A DNA stretch of 64,000 bases from Rhynchosporium graminicola. Its lineage: Eukaryota > Ascomycota > Leotiomycetes > Helotiales > Ploettnerulaceae. The notes under the pieces were generated by a model. The model had not been told where the DNA came from, searched no databases, and was given only the letters and a program-made list of their open reading frames with translations. This document shows positions 1 through 10,953 of this stretch, piece by piece. The DNA lies in contig FJUW01000033.1 in assembly GCA_900074885.1 (NCBI GenBank), positions 310,001 through 374,000 of the forward strand, in the 5' to 3' direction. The translations under genes were made by a program, and so were the position numbers. Numbering within the stretch: position 1 is the stretch's first letter; each line of letters opens with the position of its first letter.

Positions 1-240
1 CCGCTTTAGACCTGTGCTATAAGGCATGCCAGGGCATAGAACCACTCGGAGCCTTGAATTCATGAATTTGACCTACTATTATAGATATTTAGAGGGGAGA
101 CAATCTAATAAAGCCTAAGTCACCTACTTGCTTTCTCCGTGGATCTGAACCTGACAGGGCTTCTATCAAGGGTTATGTAATAGGTCTGTGCGCCTAGTGC
201 CTCCCACTCCTGTATTTCAGAATTAGAGAGGAAGGAAGAA
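1..240. other. Flank with little RIP, left of element D1
   Basis: This stretch keeps at least ten CA and many TG dinucleotides, in sharp contrast to the sequence from about 241 onward, where both almost vanish. No coding frame is convincing. It could be single-copy flanking DNA or the end of the D-family LTR. I could not identify LTR boundaries or a primer-binding site, so the start of D1 is uncertain by tens of bases. Confidence 0.4.
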
Positions 241-429
241 CCTTCTCTCCTTAGTAATTAGTTTCTATATTAACTAGGTTATTAATAGCGAACCTCTAGC
301 GACTATTCTACTATTCTATTATACTTATTTACTCTAGCGTACTAAGTAATTATTATATTCTAATTACTTTTACTTAATATTAGCCTAAATAGTTATAATA
401 GCTTAAAGCGGAGAATCCTCTATTATATT

Positions 430-1600
430 AAAATGACTTATACTCTAAGATAACTCTATTAGAGCTTAGATAATACTTAGCGATATACTAGTAGATAACC
501 TTTTAGTTCTATAAGAGAAACTCCGATTACTAAAGAAACGGAATAATATCTTAGATAACTTCGATAGTTAAGTACTAACGAATATTTAGTAAAGACTTTA
601 CTTAATACTCTCTAGAAACTATTATAAGAGTATAACTCTATTAAGCTTATATATCCGAAGACCTTACTCTAAGTATAGAGAGAGATACTAGTCGATTAAT
701 AGCTCCTAAAGAATTACTAGTTCCTCGCTAAGATAAAAGTAAATATATAATTCTACTAGAATATAAGAGTAAAAGCTAAAGAGAGCTTACTAAGTACTTA
801 TAAGCTTATAACCGAGTCTTCGACTATAATACTAAAAGGTACTTAACTAATTTTTTTAAGATTAAATAAGTAATAATACTACTTTATAAGAAACTAGTAA
901 ATACTTAAGAAAAGTTTAAGAAGTATACTTTAGATACTCTTTATATAATAACTTAAGAAAGTTATAAAGAATTCCTAGTAAATCTCTAGCTACTTTTTAT
1001 TTCGCGAAAAGTAGCTAACTTATAAGCTTACGAGAACGCTTACTAAAGGCTAAGTTAACTAATTAAGAAGTTTATAAATTACTTTAAAGAAAAAGAGAAA
1101 TAACTTAAACTCTTTACTAAATATTAATTATAAGATATCTTATTTCATAAGATCCGATCGGAGATTCGCTAGAAAATCGTCGAGAATAGCTAAGCTAATA
1201 GACTTTAGACTTAAGACTAAGTTATTTCTATTATTACTCTTTAAGAGATATATACTTTATTTAGAGATACTAATAGTAATAAAAGATAAAAGGAACTTAA
1301 AGAGTAGAAATATAAGAAATTAAATACGAAGAGGAATAACTCCCTATATAAATACCTATAAAGAACTAGCGACTCATAAGATAAAAGCTAATAAGGATAA
1401 GAAAAGAGAAGAGATCTAAATAATATACTTATTAGAGATTAGCTAATAAGATAAGATATCTCTAAGGTTTAGTACTACTTTTATAATAAATATAAATATA
1501 TCTCTCTAAACTATCTAAAATCAAATACTAGCGATATTAAAGATAAGTGCTAAGGAAAGCTATAACTCGTAGTATCTTCTATATACGAGCCGGGTTTACT
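430..1600 (+). pseudogene. D1 gag pseudogene with dead zinc knuckle
   Basis: A single + frame from about 430 reads as Gag-like protein interrupted by many TAA/TAG codons. At 1473-1514 the frame reads YYFYNKYKYISLNY. This has exactly the spacing of a CX2CX4HX4C nucleocapsid zinc knuckle, but all three Cys and the His are Tyr (TGT/TGC and CAT/CAC changed to TAT/TAC). Such G-to-A and C-to-T changes on both strands are the RIP pattern. The protein would have packaged the element's RNA in virus-like particles. The ATG at 434 is not conserved in D2, so the true start is uncertain. Confidence 0.7.
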
Positions 1601-2578
1601 AGTTAATAAGATAGAAATCTAAATAAAGATCTTATCTTATAATAAGTAGAAATTAATAACTATTCTTATTAATAATAAAGTAGAAGTGACTTTATATTAA
1701 AACTAATTACTAAAGAATATAAGCTTAAACTTACTAGCGAAAGACTAAGAAATTTCTAGATACTTTCATAGAATAAAAGCGTTATCTATAGTACTATAAT
1801 TACTTAAGTAGAGATAGCCGATTCGATTAGATAAACTAGACTTAAAACTCTTTAGCTAAGAGTGATCGATATACTAGATATAGACCTAATATTAGAGTAG
1901 CTATAGTTAGAGGATATAGATCCTTAGATAAGCTTTAAGAATCAGTAATAGAAGTTTCCTTATAAATTAAAAGATTCAGATAACTTTAATATTATAGTAC
2001 CTCGAGCTTTTACGACTCTTATTAACGAATAGAAATCTCCTATATACGCTATAATATCTAACTTATATATTATACGCTAGATAGATACTAGTAATACGCT
2101 TATTATTCCCTCTATATATAATAGCTTTAAGGATATATTCTCCGAAGAGAAGGGAAGCGAGCTGCCTCTATTAGAGAGCTACTAATATGCTATTAAACTA
2201 GAACTAGGAGTAAAAGTATCTTATTCTCTAATCTATAATCTCTCTAAGAAAGAACTAGAGGTTCTCTAGGAATACTTTAACTTATTAAAAGCGAAAAGTT
2301 AGATAAAGAAAAGTAAGAGCTTTATAAGTATACTTATTCTCTTTATACTAAAGAAAGATAATAATCTCTAATTATATATCGATTATTAGGCGCTAAATAA
2401 AATTACGATTAAGGACTAGTACTCTCTATTATTAATTAGTAAAACGCTAGATAAGCTCCGGGATACTAAAGTATTTACTAAATTAGATCTATAAAACGCT
2501 TATTACCGCGTCTGAATTCGCTAAGATAATGAATGGAGAACTATATTCTATATCTAATATAAGTACTATAAGTATTAG
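1601..2578 (+). pseudogene. D1 protease and partial reverse transcriptase pseudogene
   Basis: After the zinc knuckle a retropepsin-like stretch lies near 1650-1720, then Ty3/Gypsy reverse transcriptase begins. Around 2330-2560 the + frame shows the family's early motifs (VLKKD-like, DY.ALNKITIKD, LRDTKVFTKLDL, NAYYRVRIR). Gln and Trp positions are stop codons. The frame ends at 2578 before the YXDD catalytic box, where Copia F1 interrupts it. D2 at 55440-55620 carries the same segment and then continues. Confidence 0.8.
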
Positions 2579-2808
2579 TATAATACAAAAGTAAGGCAGG
2601 CTTTATTAGTTATGAAAGATCACTTTGAGGTATCAGGAGATAGAGAATTAAAGTAGTCTCTGAATATTAATTATAGAGAGTATTATCTCTTTAGAAGAAA
2701 GAGAGAAAGCTTACTTTAAATATATAAGGAGATCATATGAGTATATACTAAGCTATATAGGTAATCAGATATAATATGATTATATATAATAAGTGAAAGT
2801 ATATGATA
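2579..2808 (-). repeat. LTR of F1 (Copia, 230 bp)
   Basis: It matches, in reverse orientation, the F2 LTRs at 14312-14542 and 24457-24687 and the F4 LTR at 53093-53322. On the minus strand the unmutated ends would be TG...CA; both now carry TA. The adjacent purine tract (minus strand, 2809-2816) identifies this as the 3' LTR. Confidence 0.85.
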
Positions 2809-3489
2809 TACCCCCTATAGTTATCTCTTAGTATAAGGCTAGAGATTACTATTAACTATACGTATACTTTTACCTAGTTAGTAAATATAAAATACCTTAA
2901 GAAAGTAAAGAAGCTTCTAAATAGAGAGAGTGAATTCCACTATTTATATAAATTAATAAAAGAAAATATAGATAAAGTGCGTGAACTGATTAAAGCTAAG
3001 GTGACTATTAACTAGTAAGTTATATAAATAAAGGAAATTGCAAGGCTATAGCTTTATATATAGTATAAAATCAGCTGCTTCTAAGCTTTAAGTGATCGCT
3101 AAGTATAAGAGTAAAGGTAAATAGTCGTATAGACGTATTTAATCAAATAAATTGTAAATCGAAATCCAGGTTATATAATTAGAGAGTTATAAATAGTAGT
3201 CGTAACTAATTAAGTGATTCCAAGCAGAAGAAGCTTCTAGATCGAAAAAGCACTCTAGGTAGCAAGCCTTATTTACTTATAAGGGTAGGTAACCGAAGCC
3301 TTATAGGTATATGAGCCTCTTATCTCGTATATAGAGAGGTTCTTCTTCCTTTAAATCTAATATACTAAGATTCTCTGCGCTTACCTCTCTCCTTTTATTA
3401 TTAACTTTATTTTAAATCTTCTATTATTATTATTATATCTTCTAACTCTTTAAATAAGAGATTACGAAAAGAGAACTCTTAAGAGTTAG

Positions 3490-3949
3490 ATATATATCTT
3501 ATATTATATTATCGCGTCGAAGAATCCTTTACTAACCTTAGAAGATCCTTTACGATTAAATCTATCTATCGCGATAATAAAAGATTATTTTTACTTTTTA
3601 CTTTAATCCTTTAACTAATAATCTATAATATAGTTCGATAGCCCTTACTCTAAGGAAGATATCCTTTCTACTTCTTATCGCCTAATAGCTTAATTACGAA
3701 ATAATCCTGAAATCTATTCCTTCTGATCTATTAATTATACTAATCGAGATAATAATTCTGAGCTTAAGCCTAAATAGTATAATCCTTTAGATAATTCTTC
3801 TAATTACTCTATCCGCGAACTTTCTCTACTCCTCTAGCGAACTAATTTATCTCCTCGTATACTAAAAGCTCCTTCTTCTTTAAAGAAGATTACTATATCT
3901 TCCTATAGTTATAAGTCTATTACTACTACTTCTAGATCTAGAGTAAAGC
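3490..3949 (+). pseudogene. Partial copy of the F-family convergent ORF
   Basis: On the + strand, opposite to the pol strand of this Copia copy, a frame reads as protein with stops only where Gln or Trp codons are plausible. Recognisable blocks are LLTLEDPLRLNLSIAIIKDYF and, later, SIRELSLLL and SLKKITISSYSYKSITTT. The same protein is readable in F2 on the minus strand at 22630-23770. The copy is truncated at 3949 by A1. I do not recognise the family and no catalytic motif is visible. Confidence 0.45.
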
Positions 3950-4015
3950 TGTGACGACAGCTCACCTGAATGTCACATGAGGAGGAGGATAGATACCAGG
4001 GCCTAAGTTCATAGG
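3950..4015 (+). repeat. LTR of A1, left part (split by B1)
   Basis: It begins TGTGACGACAGCTCACC and matches the end of the A LTRs at 35708-35975 and 43217-43484 (reverse orientation). Element B1 is inserted after ATAGG (4011-4015), and the LTR resumes at 10755. This piece kept many CA/TG and looks less mutated than the A1 body. Confidence 0.9.
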
Positions 4016-4183
4016 TGTCACGGGTGAGCAACGCGTACGCAGATAGTCAAGTGTAGTATTTAAGAAGTTCGATATAGGAGAGAGTCAGGTTCTAGCCTAG
4101 CTCCGAAGGAAAATATGCGAGTACCGCTAAGCTTAGTAAGCATAAGTATCGCTAGTACTTAATCCTAGGGCTCGCCCCTTATA
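4016..4183 (-). repeat. 3' LTR of B1 (168 bp)
   Basis: It pairs with 10582-10749 and with the stub at 57898-58065. This copy keeps more CA/TG at its outer end than its partner. The purine tract just inside it marks it as the 3' LTR in the element's orientation. Confidence 0.9.
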
Positions 4184-4204
4184 TTACTCCCCTCTTCCCT
4201 CCGC
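4184..4204 (-). promoter_or_regulatory. Polypurine tract of B1
   Basis: The minus strand reads GGAGGGAAGAGGGGAGTAA directly upstream of the 3' LTR. This is the plus-strand priming site for reverse transcription in LTR elements. The same tract is kept beside the B2 LTR at 58066-58085 in mutated form. Confidence 0.8.
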
Positions 4205-5500
4205 TTATCTTATATCGGAGTTCGCTTCTAAAGACCTATATCCCGCTCTATTATATATAGTTAGAGCTTATTATATCTGCGATTCTTTTTCTCGCTTCGT
4301 GCTAACTTCACTTAGAAGTTAATAATAATAGCAGACTAATAAAGTATAATAGCGAACTAATAGTAAAAGAATAATTAATAATACTAGTAAAGTCGTATAA
4401 GGCCTCTAGTTATTTATTTATATAACCTCTCTATTTATTTCCGGCTTATGATAATAGTAAGGCTTATTGCGTCTTCTCGTTTCTTTATTATCGCTCTCCT
4501 TCTTATTATTAATTGAATTAGTAAATACTCCTGCTTTAGCTATATATACCTCTTTCTATTATTTTATAGACTAATTCCCTTCTTCTTAATTAATTATTAT
4601 AAACTATAAGTTAATAAGATTATTTAGTATTAATTACTCTTTCCCTTTCGCTATCTCTTATCTTTACTCTAAAAGTATTATACTCTACTTACTACTAATC
4701 GGAGTTAGATAGCTTCTATTATCTACTACGCTACTTATACTTTCTCCGGGGTCGATTATATCGACTAGAATATAAGTCAGATCCTACTTATTTTCGCTTA
4801 ATATCTGCTGACTTATATAGTCTGCTCGCTCTCGCGCTTATACGACTTATTCTCGTAAGCGTAAGAACTATAAAAACTTATATATTTATCTTGAGCTCCG
4901 CCCGAAAAATATCACTAACTACTTAGTTCTTAAATAGCGTATATTACTTATATTATCTAGACTTACTCTACTAATAGAGGTACTATATAAGTTATCGGAC
5001 TCTGATTGTTTTCTATTACTAATTACTTATTTAGCGCTAATACCTACTGCGATCTCGATAAGGTCCTTAAGGCCTAGAAAGCTTTAAAGCCTCTTTAAGC
5101 CGCTAGTCTTCTCTCCTTATACTTATCCTCGGACTCTGCTTATTCTTTATTACTAACTACTTATTTTAGCCCTATTACTACCGAAGTTACTAATTCGATT
5201 ACTAATATTATCGCTTAGTAGAGTTAGATATAAGCTTCTTATAGTCTGCTTATTTTCTATTACTAATTACTATAGTACTAGTAAGGTCCCTCCCGCCTTA
5301 GTTCTAAGTACTTATCGCGCTAAATAAGTCCGGTTATTTTAGAATAGAGTCCTAGGGAAATTCGTTAAGTTATATTACTTTTTAGAATTAATAAAATAAT
5401 ATAAAAGAAATCTGAACTCCTCTTATTAACGCTTATAACTCGCTTAAAACTAATCAGATCTTCTCTTATTCTTCTTTTTCTCTTATACTTATCTAAGTCT
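4205..5500 (-). other. 3' region of B1, coding content unresolved
   Basis: About 1.3 kb lies between the recognisable pol and the purine tract. Frames on both strands run for some tens of codons between stops, and I could not choose between a C-terminal pol extension, an untranslated region and an opposite-strand ORF. It contains three imperfect copies of a T-rich motif around TTTCTATTACTAATTACTTA near 5003, 5145 and 5248, resembling a decayed minisatellite. Confidence 0.4.
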
Positions 5501-8500
5501 ATTATAGTATTTAATACCTCTATACTTACTTTCGAACTCGTCTATAGCTATAGTATCCGATAGGTCTTTAATAGGTTCTTATATAGGTTTATAGTAACTC
5601 GCTTACTTTACTAGTACTTCCCTGCCTTTCCCTTTTCTCCTTGATTTATCTCTAGCGTAAAGAATCTCCTCTACTTACTATTCTTTGTGAGTCTCGAATA
5701 GTATAGGCCCTAGTTAACTATTATTAGTCTCTTACTTAGGTAATAGATTATAGCTCGCTAATCGTAATAGATCTATATGAAATACCGAGTGAATATTACT
5801 AGGGACTCTAGATAGACGAATAGCTACCGGCGATAATACTTCGTTTATTATATATTTAGCGTGCTTCGTATTAAGACTCTTTTTTAGTTGATTTATCCAG
5901 TAGTTATATAGGTCTAACTATATCTTATCTCTCTTCTAGTATACTAGGGCTAGGGTCCTTATCCTATTAGCGCTATCCTCCTATTTCTAAGCGGATATCG
6001 CTATATTCGACTAATATAAGTTAGTAATCTTCTTTATCTTCTTTACGAATACTACTACTTGTTCGCTTAATAATAGCTAAGAGTTAATCTCGAGTTCTAT
6101 CTCTAATAATATAAGTAATAGCGCTTCGTACTTATATATAGTAAAGAATAAGCTTATCCCGAGGCCCGCGTAATAATATCTATTTAATACTAACTAAGCT
6201 ATAGGGAGCTACTTTTCCTAATCGGACTACTCTTAGTTAATAAAGCTTCGTAGATAAGCTTAGATATCTTAATTTAGCTTTTCTAGTTCTCTATCGGTTT
6301 ATAAGTAGTATCTAGAGCTAAGTCTTTATTATATACTAATTAAGCGATAAAAAGTCTTTCAGAATATACTTATCTAGTTAGTACTTCTATCGCTTATAAT
6401 CGCTCGCGGTATCCTATAGTTTCTTACTTAGTATTCTATGAATTTCTTAGCGTATTCCTCTGCTTTTATACTAAGTATCGCTTTAATAACTACATATTTA
6501 TCTAACTAGTCTTTAACTATCTAAAGGTAATAGTTACCTTAAGAGTTTAGTAAGTTAGTTATAAAGTCTATAGATATCTCTTAGAAGAATTAGTCGGGAA
6601 CTAGTAGTAATCTTAGGAGTCTATATTTATATTCTCTTTATATTTTATTTCTCTTATAATAGTTATAGTTCCTTAAGAATTATCTTATATGCCTCGACTA
6701 TAGTAGCTAGTAGAAGGAGCGTTCTAATATCGATATAGTAGAGTCCCGCCCTAGATAACTATAGACTAGCGAGTCGTAGATAGACTAGATAAGCCTTATC
6801 CTTAGAGTATTATTTTTAAGAGTCTTAGGGTCTATCGCTTTATAGTTAGACTCTAGTATAACCGGGGCGCTTAGTACTTATAACTTTCTATAGTAATATA
6901 AGTAGTTCTTTATATTTATACTATAATCGCTTACTTGGATTTTAATCTTAATTTCGCTTAGGAAAGATTAGGCCTTATCTTATAATAAGCGGAGTATAGT
7001 TTAATATATTATATCCTCTTATATTATAGTATCTTATAAGTCGTTTAGTTCTTTATCCTAGAAAGAACCTCTAGATACTACTAAGTCTAAGGTAAGGATT
7101 TAGCCGGAGGGTATAATCGATAGCTAAGTAGATATAAGTATTACTCTTATCTTATCTTCTTCTTCTAAAGCTAGCTAGTATATTACGCGTTCCGAGTCTA
7201 AAAACTAGCGGAACCTCGAGTTTATATTATAGTCTGACTAAGTCGATATAGTTATTACTCTTACTCTATCTTTCTTTTCTAGAGTAAGCTAGTTCGCTAT
7301 ATAGTCCGGGTCTAAAAACCTGCGGAACCTCGAGTTCATATTACTTTCCTCTAACGTATCTTACTCCTTTTATAATAAAGTATCCGGGATAATAGCTTCG
7401 GATCCTAGCTTATATACTAAGGTAAACTAGAATAGTATTAAGGTCTTATACTAGTATACTTAACGCTCTAATAGCTATCGCTTAGTTATAAAATACTTAA
7501 GGTTCTTATAATCTATTTAAATTATAAAGAAGCTATATGCTTTTAACTCGGGGGCTTAGAATTTCAAGTAGGTAATTACTACTAGTATCTCCTTATCGTA
7601 GATATTATAATTAATTTCGGCTTTATTTAGCTTCTGAGCGAAGAAGCTTACTAGTTATTAGACTTTATTCTTTTCTTATAAGAGAGCGCTTTCTATTGCG
7701 AATCTATTATAATCGGTCTCTAAGAATATCTAAAGTCTCGGATCCTAGTATATAAGTACTAGAGCCTTATAAAACTTCTCTATTAGGGTCTTAAATACTT
7801 TCTCCTCTAGTTTTCCTTAGGAGAATAAGCGACTTTTCCTTATTAATATTATTAAGGGCGCAGCTAGCTTTAAGTAGTTCGTTATAAATATTCGATAGAA
7901 GTTTATAAATCCTAAGAAATATCGTATCTCTTTCTAAGTCTTAAGTTACGCTTAGTTCTTAATTACTATTACTTTTTCTAGATTAGGACTTATACTTTTT
8001 CTATTAGTATATATAATAAATCCTAGATATTTAAGCTTCTTATAAGCGAATTTACTCTTTCCAGGATCTAAGTATAGTCTACTATCCTAAAGCTTATAAA
8101 GAATAGTTTATACCTTTTCGAAGTAGTCTTCTCTAGAGCTATTCGAGTAAACGATTATATTATCTATATAAGCCGAGGCAAAGTCGTCTAATTATTCTCT
8201 TAATAAACTATTAATATACCGCTAGAAACTCGCCGGAGTCCCTAATAATCTAAAAGGATATATAAGCTATTTAAAAGATCTAAATCTTATACGAAAGGCT
8301 ATTTTATACTTATAACCTGATATTATACGTATTTAATAAAATACTAAAATTATATCTACTTTCGTAAGCTATTTAGTACCTGTGAAGTTCTATAAGGTCT
8401 CTAGTATTAATAGTAAAGGGTATTAGTCTAGCTTTATAATAGCGTTTAGCGCTTAATAGTCGTAGTAGAACTTTAGACCTCTCTCGGGTTTCTATATAAA

Positions 8501-10560
8501 AAGGATAGAAGCTACTACTTCTAAAGTACTAAGCCGGATATATCCTTTTTCTAAGAAGCTATTTAATAACTTTCTTAGTACTAGTAATTTATCTTTAAAT
8601 ATATTATATAGTAGATCTTATAGTAAAGTAGCAGGGGACTCGTCTGATTATTCGCGGATATCGATTCGATAGTCGATACCTAGTCGATAGGGAGCTAGTT
8701 TCTCTACTTCTTACTTAGAAAAGAGCGGAGCTATATCTTAAATCTCTGAAGGGAAAATATTTTTAAGTTAGTCTAAGGTTAGCTCTTCTTTATCTTAAAG
8801 AGCTATCTTTATATCCTCTAATATTATAGTAGATACTAAGATATAGTTATTATTATCTATATACGAGTAGTAATTACGTTCTTCTATTATCTATTTCTTT
8901 ACTAGGCTATAATAGTATTATTATTTTTCAGGTATTATTCTGATCTTATTTTACGCTTTCTATAGGTTCCTTAAGATTAATAGAAAAGCTAGTTTTAGTA
9001 CTATATATACGTAGACCCTTTAGCTAAACCTTGCGATTTTTATTTAGAACCTGACTACTCTTTTAGTCCTTAAGTTCTATATAGCTTTTAAAGCGCCTTT
9101 TATCTCGCGGGTTCCGTAGCTTATATATATAAGACTAAGATCTTCTATAAGGTCTTTATTTATTATAATATAGTACTAGTATCCTTTATTAATAAAAGTA
9201 AATATTCTGAATATTTCTTAAAGGATTATATTTATATATATAAGGTTTCTATTTATAAGCTCTTTGAATTTACCTTATCCTTTTACTAATACTTTATCTA
9301 CTTCTAGCTCCTAACTTTAAGAGGGAGTTAGTCTTTTCCTAACTCTAAAAGAGTAGAGTCTAATATATTATTATTATCCTCTAGTAATAGTCCTATTATA
9401 TTAATCGCAGTAGGTTATACTACTAAGGCGTATAAGTAATTATAAATATAGTACTCGGCTACTCTATAGCGGAAATAGAGCTTTTTCTTATAATATCTCT
9501 CTTATTTAGCCGCGTCTACTTATTAAGCTTTTTATTTATTATTAGAATTATTATAAGCTCTACTATTCTTTTCTTAGTTTCTTATTATATACGCTAGTAC
9601 TATTACTATATCCCTATTAGTATTAACCTTAGCTTTTATAAGAGCTTTCTAAGGATATATATAATCTGCTATATTTATCTTAGAGTCCTTATTCTTATTA
9701 TTCTATCTCTTATTTAATACTTTAAACTAATCTATCTCTTCGAGGTTAGTTATAATCTATTTTATCTCCTTAGTAAATTCGTAGTAATCTATAGTCTTAG
9801 CTATAGAGGCTATATATATTCGGATAGGGTTTGAAAACGTATTCCGAAGATAACTTATCTTTATATTATCTTTCTAGCTCTCTTCTCTAGCGCTTAGTAG
9901 GAGTTCGTCGAATTCTAGCTAGTACTTGTGCTAAAGCTATCCTATAGAGTGCTTTATATTCGTAAGCTATTCGAGGGCTTTAGCTTACTTATTACTATCT
10001 GCGAATATTTTATCGAGCTACGCGAAGAAAGCTTCGGGGTCCTTACTATCTATCGGGCTTTCTCTCTTCTAGAAGTATTATATGCGAGCTTATTCGTGCC
10101 GTAGGAGAGTATTATAAATAGTATCTTAGTAATAGTTAGCGGAAAGAGATAGCCTTTAAGCGGAGCGTACGCGATAAGAACTTCTTAGTCTTAGGAGATA
10201 ATCTTGAAAAGTATCTATATATCTATCTTAGGTAAGAGGTATCTATCTGCTAGAGCTCGATAGTTCTTTATCGGAGCTCGACTGAGACGCTATAAGAGAC
10301 TCGATAAGGGTTTTTATTAGGGCACTCGAAGACGATAAGTCTCCGGTATTATTAGATCTAGACGCTTATCTGAGTCTTTCGGCTTCTAACGCCTCTAAGG
10401 CGGTACGCGTGTTTACTAGCTCGGTTTCTATTAGGAGCTAGCGCTTATATATCTCTTATATAATACGCTATAGTTTATTGTTAGAGTCCTCCTATTAAGA
10501 GCTTATATTCTCTAATAGGTCTATTCTGATATCCGGCGTAAATACTATAGGAATAGATCG
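5500..10560 (-). pseudogene. B1 gag-pol pseudogene
   Basis: On the minus strand, leader and gag lie near 10560-9000 and reverse transcriptase near 8500-8100, with RNase H and integrase following toward 5500. Reverse transcriptase is supported by FYYDY.ALNAIIK, the TPASF segment and the catalytic box YIDNIIVYS at 8159-8170, where the second Asp of YXDD has become Asn. Stops are TAA/TAG at Gln or Trp positions. Downstream of RNase H the motif NSRFRRFLDP occurs twice through a 114-bp in-frame duplication (7196-7309, then 7310 on). Gag and integrase limits are approximate, and I did not find a zinc knuckle by eye. Confidence 0.75.
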
Positions 10561-10581
10561 GCTTATTTTAATCGAACTTAA

Positions 10582-10749
10582 TATTATAGGTAAGTAACGC
10601 GTACGTAGATAGTTAAGTATAGTATTCAAGAAGTTCGATATAGGAGAGAGTCAGGTTCTAGCCTAGCTCCGAAGGAAAACATGCGGGTGCCGCTAGGCTT
10701 AGTAAGCACAGGTATCGCCGGTGCTTAATCCTGGGGCTCGCCTCTTACA
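10582..10749 (-). repeat. 5' LTR of B1 (168 bp)
   Basis: It begins TATTATAGGTAAG where its partner has TGTCACGGGTGAG, and every difference there is a transition. It ends TTACA and is followed by the ATAGG duplication. Confidence 0.9.
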
Positions 10750-10754
10750 ATAGG

Positions 10755-10953
10755 TATCCCGGTATAACTAGTTTCCGACTCGGTATAATATCGGATTAGT
10801 ACTAGTATATATATATAAGGTACCTTGCACTCTATCTCTCTTCTTCTTCCTTATCTTTTTATTTCCTTAGTAGTAGACTATATAAGATCGCTCTTAGCTT
10901 TCCTACTTATTTTATTCTTACTTATATACTGCCTCGAGTCTTATATCGTTATA
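10755..10953 (+). repeat. LTR of A1, right part
   Basis: It continues the A LTR after the B1 insertion, through a TATATATATATAAGG TATA-like box near 10808, to the end CGTTATA (CGTTACA before mutation). Both parts together give about 265 bp, as in the other A LTRs. Internal A sequence follows directly. Confidence 0.9.

Larger units (their letters stand above)
241..2578 (+). mobile_element. D1: 5' part of a RIP-degraded Ty3/Gypsy retrotransposon
   Basis: The + strand carries gag, protease and the first half of reverse transcriptase. It is collinear with the longer copy D2, which starts at the base matching about 262 here. The copy stops at 2578 inside reverse transcriptase, where the LTR of Copia F1 begins; the last five bases, ATTAG, would be that insertion's target site. 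The rest of D1 does not resume on the other side of the nested block, so a rearrangement has removed it. Confidence 0.8.
2579..3949 (-). mobile_element. F1: 3' end of a Ty1/Copia element (minus orientation)
   Basis: The segment is the reverse complement of F2 at about 23320-24687. It holds the 3' LTR (2579-2808), a short polypurine tract and about 1.1 kb of the region between pol and the 3' LTR. It is cut at 3949 by the LTR of A1, next to AAAGC (3945-3949). The 5' part of an F element in the same orientation appears at 32472-32768 and 52515-53322, but the middle of the Copia sequence is missing and the outer flanks differ, so they are probably not one insertion. Confidence 0.8.
4016..10749 (-). 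mobile_element. B1: complete Ty3/Gypsy retrotransposon nested in the A1 LTR
   Basis: The element is 6,734 bp. Its LTRs are 168 bp (4016-4183 and 10582-10749) with TG...CA ends, and it is flanked by a perfect 5-bp duplication ATAGG (4011-4015 and 10750-10754) that falls inside the A1 LTR. The first 50 bases of the two LTRs differ at about ten sites, all C/T or G/A. A purine tract next to the left LTR on the minus strand and a reverse transcriptase frame on the minus strand fix its orientation. Confidence 0.92.

Noticed and set aside
4205..5500. A third convergent ORF in element B
   Set aside because: Part of the + strand (about 4830-5300) is fairly open, but so is a minus frame. With only one copy in the window I cannot tell them apart.
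5550..5720. Chromodomain at the end of B1 integrase
   Set aside because: The frame reads I.DS.RIVSRGDSL, which only loosely recalls a chromodomain start, and no WxGY-type core follows.
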